From contig NZ_CP058910.1 of the NCBI RefSeq assembly GCF_013415885.1, positions 3,968,001 through 4,032,000 of the forward strand: a DNA stretch of 64,000 nt. Reading direction: 5' to 3'. Below, in pieces: positions 58,364 to 64,000 of this stretch. Position numbers and translations under genes: made by a program. Position 1 is the stretch's first letter. Each line of letters starts with the position of its first letter. The notes under the pieces are model-generated. The model saw only the letters and a program-made list of their open reading frames with translations. It searched no databases and had not been told where the DNA came from. Origin of the DNA: Halosimplex rubrum (GTDB taxonomy: Archaea > Halobacteriota > Halobacteria > Halobacteriales > Haloarculaceae).

Positions 58364-58768
58364 CTACGATTCGACCAGCGGGATACAGCGCACCGGCCGG
58401 TCGGTCCCGAGCAGGAGGTTCTGGCCGGTCGAGCCGAAGACGACCTTCCCGACCGGGGTCCGCTTGCGGATGCCGACGACGAACTCGTCGGCGTCGACCT
58501 CCTGCGCGAACGTCATCAGGTCCTCGACGGGTTCGTTGCCCCGGACGAACTGGTGGGTCTCGACGGTGACCGGCACGTCGACGAGGGCGTCGACGACGGC
58601 CTCGACGGCCGCCTCGCCGGCGCGCACGTCCTCGCCGCTGGTGTCGTCGCCGCCCTCCAGGGAGTTGACGACGTAGACCGTGTCCTCCGGTTCGACGACC
58701 CGCTCCAGGTACGCCGACAGCGCCTCGCTCGATTCGACCGTGTCCGTTCCGACCACGAGTTCGGTCAT
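58364..58768 (-). CDS. Universal stress protein (UspA family)
   Basis: A 134-residue UspA-fold protein. The ATP-binding loop near the C-terminus, VVGIRKRTPVGKVVFGSTGQNLLL, matches the G-x2-G-x9-G-(S/T) pattern, so nucleotide binding is expected. The N-terminal strand LVVGTDTVESSEALSAYLERV and the closing PVRCIPLV complete the fold. Usp proteins are very numerous in haloarchaea and act in stress survival. Normal length, single domain, ATG start. Confidence 0.85.
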   Translation of the reverse strand: MTELVVGTDTVESSEALSAYLERVVEPEDTVYVVNSLEGGDDTSGEDVRAGEAAVEAVVDALVDVPVTVETHQFVRGNEPVEDLMTFAQEVDADEFVVGIRKRTPVGKVVFGSTGQNLLLGTDRPVRCIPLVES

Positions 58769-58873
58769 GGCGGTACGTTCACGGACGACAATTATAAATC
58801 CGGGCGGTCGAACGGGCGCGCTGACGGGCCAACGGACGGGCGGAAGGGCGACGAGCGGGGGGAAGGGGCCGAC

Positions 58874-59434
58874 CTACAGGTCGGGCACGTCCGACGGCAT
58901 GTCGAAGTCGTGGTAGTACTCGCCTTTCTCCGTCGAGAGGATGTCCAGCACGGCGGCGGCGCCGTCGCCGGCGGCGATGACGGCCTGCCACTTCTCGGCG
59001 CGGCCCATCGCGCCGGTGGCGTAGACGCCCTCGACGGAGGTTTCCATGTCGACGGTCACGTCGACGACGTCCTCGTCGGTGAACTCGCAGCCGAGGTCCT
59101 CGGCCAGCTCGCGGTCGCCGCCGGTCGCGAGCACGACGTAGTCGGCCGCGTACGCCTCGTCGTCGGTGTGGACGGCGAAGCCGTCACCGTCTTCCTCGAC
59201 GGCCGTCACCTCGGCGTCTTCGAGGTCGGCGCCGCGGTCTTCGACCTGCCCCCGCGTGACTTCGAGGAACTCGTCGCCGCTGATGCTCCGGATCGCCGGG
59301 TAGTTGAACAGATGCGCCTTGTGCATCCACGACTCGTCGGTGTCGAAGACCACGGTCGACAGGTCGTTTTTCGCCGCGTACAGTCCTGCGCTCAGGCCGG
59401 CGGGGCCGCCGCCGACGACTGCTACGTCTACCAT
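58874..59434 (-). CDS. Thioredoxin-reductase-like FAD protein, short form without CxxC
   Basis: A 186-residue flavoprotein. The FAD loop DVAVVGGGPAGLSAGLYAAK opens the protein and the closing motif SVEGVYATGAMGRAEKWQ is the GD-box equivalent. The NADPH-binding domain and redox CxxC of thioredoxin reductases are absent, so it is about half the usual length. Short forms of this type are common in haloarchaea and may act with another electron donor. ATG 59434 places the glycine loop at residue 8. The TetR regulator gene is divergent. Confidence 0.78.
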   Translation of the reverse strand: MVDVAVVGGGPAGLSAGLYAAKNDLSTVVFDTDESWMHKAHLFNYPAIRSISGDEFLEVTRGQVEDRGADLEDAEVTAVEEDGDGFAVHTDDEAYAADYVVLATGGDRELAEDLGCEFTDEDVVDVTVDMETSVEGVYATGAMGRAEKWQAVIAAGDGAAAVLDILSTEKGEYYHDFDMPSDVPDL

Positions 59435-59627
59435 ACTCTCACTTGAGGACCGCCGCGGGTTAGGTTTTACCATCCCGTAAAAGGCGGCAACGATGGCCGA
59501 TACTCGGCTGTCGTCGTCGTCGTCGGGGTCGGAGGTCGGGGGTCGGGGGACGCCGGTCGCGTGGCCGTTCGAGCGAGCCGGTCGACCGTCGCGAACAGTA
59601 TAAGTACCGGAGTGGTCGAGTTGTGGT

Positions 59628-60257
59628 ATGAGCAGTTCCGACGAGTCGGTGTCGTCGAAGGACACGCGGGAGGTCATCATGGAGGCGACCTTCCGGGCGC
59701 TGAGCAAGCGCGGCTACGGCGACCTCCGGATGCGCGACATCGGCGAGGAGATGGACCTGACTCGGCAGGTCATCCACTACCACTTCGAGGGGAAGTACGA
59801 CCTCCTGTCGTCGTTCCTGGAGTACGTCATCGAACAGTACGAGGGCGGCGTCGAGGTCGACGCCGACGCCGACCCGGTGACCGAACTGGACGCCCGGGTC
59901 GAGCAGTGCCTGTTCGGCCCGGAGTTCGAGGAGTTCTCCCACTGGGAGCGCATGAAGGTCTACCACGAGCTGTACGCCTACGCCCAGAACGACGAGCGCC
60001 ACCGCGAGGTGTTCGACGAGCACTACGAGCGGATCAGAGGCAGCATCGTCGAGGTCGTCGAGGACGGCATCGAACAGGGCGTCTTCCGCGAGGTCGACGC
60101 CGACCTCGTCGGGCAACTGATCACCGACGTGATCCACGCCGCCCGCGGCCGCCGCATCTCGCTCGGCCACGAGGACGCCCCCGAACAGGCCCGCCGGGCC
60201 GTCGACGAGTACATCGTCGACTCGCTGCTGGTCGACGGAGCGGTCGGCCACGCCTGA
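59628..60257 (+). CDS. TetR-family transcriptional regulator
   Basis: A 209-residue regulator. The N-terminal HTH (about 14-60) reads EVIMEATFRALSKRGYGDLR then MRDIGEEMDLTRQVIHYHFE, the recognition helix being TRQVIHYHF. The rest is a helical ligand-binding domain (HWERMKVYHELYAYAQNDER). Divergence from the FAD-protein gene suggests a possible target, but TetR proteins often control themselves or distant genes. AGTATAAGTACC about 30 bases before the ATG is a clear TATA box. Confidence 0.87.
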   Translation: MSSSDESVSSKDTREVIMEATFRALSKRGYGDLRMRDIGEEMDLTRQVIHYHFEGKYDLLSSFLEYVIEQYEGGVEVDADADPVTELDARVEQCLFGPEFEEFSHWERMKVYHELYAYAQNDERHREVFDEHYERIRGSIVEVVEDGIEQGVFREVDADLVGQLITDVIHAARGRRISLGHEDAPEQARRAVDEYIVDSLLVDGAVGHA

Positions 60258-60435
60258 GGGCGCGACGGTGTTCGGCGAGCGACCTGTGGGGGCGACCGTC
60301 CAGGCGGTGGTCTCTCGTGGTGTCGGCGCGGCCGCGGGTTCCCCGACCGCCGGGTGACGCACGGCCCACGGCCGCACTGGCCCGAGGACCGCCGTTTCGC
60401 CACGCTTAATCGATGGGCTAGACGAATAGGGTGAC

Positions 60436-62295
60436 ATGGCTGAAAGGTGGGACCCGAGTCGGCGTGACGTGCTCGCCACGGCGGTCGGCCTCGCGGGCGG
60501 TGTCGGCGCGAGCGGGGCGGCGACCGGGGCGGACACGGGACGCTCGTCAGAGACGCCTCGAGCGGTCGCGGGCGAACGGGCGACCGACAGCGCCGGGGAC
60601 GGCCGCTGGCCGAGTCACCGGTACGACGGCGGGAACGCGGGACACAAGTCCGGCGTCGACCCGACGGTCGAGGACATCGAGGTCGGCTGGTCGGTCGGCG
60701 GCGAACGCGACCGGGTCGCCGGAGAGGGCGTCGCCATCGCGGACGGGACTGCCCACGTCGTCGACGACGACCGGACGCTCCGGGCGGTGGACCTCGAGAC
60801 CGGCGAGGTGACGTGGCAGGCGGGTTTCGACGCCGACACCGTCAGCGTCCCGACGGTCACCGAGACGAAGGTACTCTGTTACGCCGACCGCCTCTGGGCG
60901 TTCGAGATCGGGACCGGCGCCGTCGAGTGGCGCGGCGAACCCGCCGGGGATCGCACGAACGGCTCGCCCGCGGTGGTCGGCGGCACCGTGGCGGTCCTCG
61001 CGTCGGCCACCGTCACGGCCTACGACCTCTCGACCGGTGAGCGCCAGTGGGACCGGACTATCGAGGGGTCGATGGGGCAATCTAACTTCATCGCCGCGGA
61101 CGGCGACCGGTTCTACGCCGGCGTCGACCGCGACCCGTCGGACGACTACGAGGGCGAGTCCGTCGTCGCGCTCGACCCGTCGGACGGGTCGGTCGTTTGG
61201 TCCGGCGGCCCGACGAGCGAGCTCTTCGGTCCGATCGCCGCGGACGGGGCGGTGCTGTACGGGCTCGACGGCCAGGACGGCCCGTACTACAGCGGCGTCG
61301 ACATCCTGTACTGTGTGGAGGCCGACTCGGGCGAACACCGGTGGGAACTGGAGGTCGACCACGACGTCGGCCTGTCGATTCCGGTGGTCGTCGACTCCCG
61401 GGTCGTCCTCGGCGTGGGCGACGAACTACACGCGGTCGGCCTGGAGAGCGGCATCACCCGGTGGGAACACGCGGCCAGCGTGAGCCCGTCGTTCGCGGCC
61501 GGCGACCTGCTGTTCTGCGGCGGGTTCGGGACCGGCCTCGACGTCCACTCGGCCGAGAACGGAGAGCGCGTGACCCAACTGGCGAGCGACCTGCACGTCT
61601 GGGGCGACGGCGGCGGGTACGCGGACGGGACGCTCGTCGTCCCGGCCGAGAGCGGGACCTACGCAATCGGCGAGTTCAACGACCCGCCGTCGGCGGCGTT
61701 CGACTACGAGCGGCCCGCCTACGCCGGCCGCGAGACCCAGTTCGACGGCACCTCCTCGTCGGACGGCGACGGCTCCGTCGAGCGCTACGAGTGGGACTTC
61801 GACGCCGACGGGGAGTTCGAAAAGACGGGCGAACGACCGACCCACGCCTTCGACCTGCCCGGCGAGTTCGAGGTGACGCTGCGGGTCACCGACGACTTCG
61901 GCGCCACCGACGTCACCACGGAGACGGTCGTCGTCGAGCGCGCTCCGACGGACACGCCCACCGACACACCGACGCGGACGCCGAACGACTCCCCGACGCC
62001 GACGGACTCGCCGACCCCGACCGAGGCGTCGGCCGGCGGCGCGACGGGGACGCCGGCCGCGGGCGGCGACGGCGCGGCGACGACACCGACGAGCGGCGGT
62101 GTCGTCGCGGGCGGCGGCACCGAGGCCGGTGGCGGCGCGAGCGGGTCGAACGCGATCTCGCCGTCCTCGGGCGGCGGCGGTCCCATCGGTGGGGACGCGC
62201 CGACGCGGCTCGCGGTGTTCGTCGCCGCGATCAGCGCCGCGCTCTCGACCGCGTACGTCGCGCTGCGGCGGCTGAACGACGGGGGAGAACGGTGA
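60436..62295 (+). CDS. Tat-exported PQQ-type beta-propeller/PKD protein with C-terminal anchor
   Basis: A 619-residue exported protein. SRRDVLATAVGLAGGVGAS is a Tat signal. Residues about 60-415 contain repeated W-x-x-x/DxxTGxxxW blades of a PQQ-like propeller (VDLETGEVTWQAG; YDLSTGERQWDR; LDPSDGSVVWSG). A PKD domain (about 418-500; DGTSSSDGDGSVERYEWDFD) and a Thr/Pro spacer follow, then a glycine-rich region and a terminal helix (RLAVFVAAISAALSTAYVAL) anchoring it. PQQ itself may not be bound. It is coupled by a GTGA overlap to the next membrane gene. Confidence 0.82.
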   Translation: MAERWDPSRRDVLATAVGLAGGVGASGAATGADTGRSSETPRAVAGERATDSAGDGRWPSHRYDGGNAGHKSGVDPTVEDIEVGWSVGGERDRVAGEGVAIADGTAHVVDDDRTLRAVDLETGEVTWQAGFDADTVSVPTVTETKVLCYADRLWAFEIGTGAVEWRGEPAGDRTNGSPAVVGGTVAVLASATVTAYDLSTGERQWDRTIEGSMGQSNFIAADGDRFYAGVDRDPSDDYEGESVVALDPSDGSVVWSGGPTSELFGPIAADGAVLYGLDGQDGPYYSGVDILYCVEADSGEHRWELEVDHDVGLSIPVVVDSRVVLGVGDELHAVGLESGITRWEHAASVSPSFAAGDLLFCGGFGTGLDVHSAENGERVTQLASDLHVWGDGGGYADGTLVVPAESGTYAIGEFNDPPSAAFDYERPAYAGRETQFDGTSSSDGDGSVERYEWDFDADGEFEKTGERPTHAFDLPGEFEVTLRVTDDFGATDVTTETVVVERAPTDTPTDTPTRTPNDSPTPTDSPTPTEASAGGATGTPAAGGDGAATTPTSGGVVAGGGTEAGGGASGSNAISPSSGGGGPIGGDAPTRLAVFVAAISAALSTAYVALRRLNDGGER

Positions 62296-62615
62296 CCGGC
62301 GCGCTCGCCGCGGTGAGTCCCGGCGACCTCCTCGCGGGGTACGGCCCGGCCCTGCTGTGGGCGGGGTTCGCGGCGCTGGCCGTCGGCGGCGGCCTGCTCG
62401 TCGTCGCGGCGCTGGAGGCCCGGGTCGGGCTCTCGGCGCTCCCCGCGGCCGGCGTCGGCGGCGCCGTCGGCCTCCTCGCCGTCGTCGCGCTGCTGGCCGT
62501 CCCGCTCGTCCGGACGGCGCTCGCGACCGCCGCGCTCGCCACGGCCGTCAGCCTCGTCGTCGTCCTCGGCGTGGTCGTCGCCGCGGAACTCGCCACGGTT
62601 CCGGTGTCGTCGTGA
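62292..62615 (+). CDS. Small membrane protein coupled to the propeller protein
   Basis: A 107-residue, almost wholly hydrophobic protein with three predicted membrane helices (LLWAGFAALAVGGGLLVVAA, GVGGAVGLLAVVALLAVPLV, LATAVSLVVVLGVVVAAEL). No family was recognised. The GTG overlaps the TGA of the propeller gene (GTGA), and its own TGA overlaps the GTG of the next gene in the same way, so the three proteins are probably made in fixed order and may form one complex. Confidence 0.65.
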   Translation: MTGALAAVSPGDLLAGYGPALLWAGFAALAVGGGLLVVAALEARVGLSALPAAGVGGAVGLLAVVALLAVPLVRTALATAALATAVSLVVVLGVVVAAELATVPVSS

Positions 62616-63517
62616 CGGGAGTCGTCGTCGGCGCGGGAGCGATCGACCGCCCGCTCCAGATCGGCGTCCTCCTCGACTTCCCGCCGCTACTGGCGCCCGC
62701 CACCATCGGCGTCGGCATCCTCCTGCTGACGGTGTGGTTCGTCGCCGACCGGTTGCTCCCCGCGCTCGGCCTCGACGGCGGTCCGGCCTCCGAGACGGTG
62801 CTCGTCGCCACGCTCGTCGTCGGCCTGTTCACGACCGCGCTCGGGGCCGCCGCCACCACCGACGCGGTCTGGGCGGTCGCGCTGTTGCTCTTCCTCGTCG
62901 GCCGGGGCGTCGAGGGCGCCGTCTTCGTCCGCTTGCTCCGGAAACTGGCGGCGTACGCCCGCAAGGCGGCCCTTTGGCTCCTCGGCCTCCTCGACCGCGG
63001 CGGCGCCCGCGGTCGGTCGAGCGGGGGCGGGGCTCGGCGCGCCGCCCGGTCGTTCGCCGAGAAGCTCGTCAGGAAACTGCTCTACCGGCTGGTCGCGCTC
63101 GGGTTCCTCCTGGTCGCGGTCGGTGCAACGGTCGTCCTCGCGGCGACCGCCGTGGACTTCGGCGGCTACACGATACCGCAGGTGTACGCGCTGGTCGTCG
63201 GCACCTCGGCGCTGTTCGCGCTCGCCTGGAACATCCGGCCGGCGCTGGACCGCCTCGGCCCCCTGCCGTTCGGCGGCGTCATCTGCTGCGTGGTCGGCGC
63301 GGAGGTGTACAACTTCCCGACCGTCGGACTCGCGCCGACGGCCGTACAGAACGCCCTCGAAGCGGGCGACCGACTTATCGCGGTGTCGTTCCTCGACTTC
63401 GGGGACGTGCCGACCGAACTCGCCGTCGTGGTCGTCGGCATCGGCGCCTACGTCCTCGGCGCGGCGTTCGCGGCGATCGTCGTCGTCAAAAACGACCGGC
63501 GGACGGCCCGCCGGTAA
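62612..63517 (+). CDS. Polytopic membrane protein, third gene of the propeller operon
   Basis: A 301-residue protein with about seven membrane helices in two groups separated by an arginine/glycine-rich cytoplasmic loop (about 130-160; DRGGARGRSSGGGARRAARS). Segments include IGVGILLLTVWFVADRLL, VLVATLVVGLFTTALGAA and ALGFLLVAVGATVVLAATAV. A short conserved-looking extracellular loop carries YNFPTVGLAP. No family with known function was recognised. GTG start overlaps the previous stop (GTGA). It ends the operon. Confidence 0.65.
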   Translation: MTGVVVGAGAIDRPLQIGVLLDFPPLLAPATIGVGILLLTVWFVADRLLPALGLDGGPASETVLVATLVVGLFTTALGAAATTDAVWAVALLLFLVGRGVEGAVFVRLLRKLAAYARKAALWLLGLLDRGGARGRSSGGGARRAARSFAEKLVRKLLYRLVALGFLLVAVGATVVLAATAVDFGGYTIPQVYALVVGTSALFALAWNIRPALDRLGPLPFGGVICCVVGAEVYNFPTVGLAPTAVQNALEAGDRLIAVSFLDFGDVPTELAVVVVGIGAYVLGAAFAAIVVVKNDRRTARR

Positions 63518-63573
63518 CCGCCGATCCGGGCGAGAGCGGTACGTTGTTGACGGGACGCCCCGTATCGGCGGGT

Positions 63574-64000
63574 ATGGCGAGCGAGGGGCTCCTCCGACCC
63601 GAGACGGACGACGACGACGACGGACCGCGACTGGCGACCGACGAACCCCACCCGGACGTGCAGTCGGTGCTGCGCTCGCGGCGCTGGCTCCGGCCGGTCG
63701 CGCTGTCGACGCTGGGCGCCCGCGGCGCCCGCCTCCTGGCGAAACTCGGTCTGTGGCTCCAGGACGACGACCCGCCCGCGGTCGGTGACGTGACCGACCT
63801 GACGGTCCCCGGTCCCGACGGCGCGATCCCGGTCCGTCGGTACCGACCCGCCCGATCGGGACCGTACCCGACGGTCGTCTTCTACCACGGCGGCGGGTTC
63901 GTGCTCGGGGACCTGGAGAGCCACGACCACCTCTGTCGGCGGCTGACCGTCGAGAGCGGCTGCGAGGTCGTCGCGGTCGACTACCGCCTGGCGCCCGAAT
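63574..64000 (+). CDS. Alpha/beta hydrolase, HSL (hormone-sensitive lipase) type, N-terminal part (partial)
   Basis: The first 142 codons are present; the gene runs off the window. An acidic N-terminus is followed by DLTVPGPDGAIPVRRYRPA, then the oxyanion-hole motif VVFYHGGGFVLGDLESHDHL and VVAVDYRLAPE, hallmarks of HSL-type (alpha/beta hydrolase fold-3) esterases. The nucleophile serine, expected further downstream, lies outside the window. It probably hydrolyses esters of short acyl chains. ATG 63574 is the first start in frame. Confidence 0.83.
   Translation, partial: MASEGLLRPETDDDDDGPRLATDEPHPDVQSVLRSRRWLRPVALSTLGARGARLLAKLGLWLQDDDPPAVGDVTDLTVPGPDGAIPVRRYRPARSGPYPTVVFYHGGGFVLGDLESHDHLCRRLTVESGCEVVAVDYRLAPE

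Overview
This 64 kb window is a GC-rich, acidic-protein chromosome segment of a halophilic archaeon (class Halobacteria). The evidence is very acidic proteomes (Asp/Glu-rich tails), archaeal information genes (L44e, S27e, aIF2-alpha, Nop10, PolB with an intein, XPB/Bax1), intron-containing tRNA-Gln(TTG), Tat-dominated secretion, a PGF-CTERM surface protein, c-di-AMP synthase DacZ, a probable CTAG methylase (Zim) and a complete methylaspartate-cycle gene cluster. That cycle is best known from Haloarcula and relatives, so a Haloarculaceae-like host is likely (inference).

Layout. 1-6.5 kb: end of an enoyl-CoA hydratase gene, an EamA exporter, a FilR1-type regulator, a GDT1/TMEM165 cation transporter behind a 14-bp palindrome, MutY, an FMN reductase and a histidine kinase. 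6.6-6.9 kb: tRNA-Leu(TAG) followed by two extra tandem copies of its 3' end. 7-12.8 kb: AIM24, CobT-like protein, the overlapping dacZ-mscS pair, a hexapeptide acyltransferase and a TDT-repeat DUF4397 protein. 13.2-15.6 kb: an AT-richer 2.2-kb integrative element remnant bounded by a 43-bp duplication of the 3' half of tRNA-Gly(TCC). It carries a two-gene cargo with a 12-C tract, a frameshifted class II ribonucleotide reductase fragment and a truncated integrase. 15.7-22.5 kb: methylaspartate-cycle genes (malyl-CoA lyase, mesaconyl-CoA hydratase, methylaspartate ammonia-lyase, glutamate mutase E and S, and divergent CoA transferase). 22.5-22.9 kb: a gene-free, strongly folded element.

22.9-35 kb: methyltransferase, TyrRS, an IS6-type insertion, a KaiC-like ATPase, a RCK/channel-like protein, the translation cluster rpl44e-rps27e-aIF2a-nop10-PAC2, a membrane J-domain protein, dnaK and grpE. 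34-46.5 kb: XPB helicase and Bax1 nuclease flanking a lipoprotein, a two-gene RNA m5C methylase unit, a second PAC2 protein with a terminal HbYX motif, LysE, HD and GNAT proteins, Zim, tRNA-Gln with intron, an HNH nuclease, and a metal-homeostasis set (small membrane protein, ferritin-like protein, a 19-codon coupling ORF, DtxR regulator). 46.6-64 kb: a PGF-CTERM protein, sufCBD, PolB with intein, small stress/redox genes, a TetR regulator, a coupled three-gene secreted-propeller/membrane operon and the start of an HSL-type hydrolase.

The least ordinary parts are the tRNA-Gly element and its cargo, the T-arm repeat units behind two tRNA genes, the folded element at 22.7 kb, the noncanonical C-terminus of the PolB intein, the coupling ORF before DtxR, and the Zim/tRNA-Gln/HNH arrangement. 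No CRISPR array and no rRNA gene were seen.
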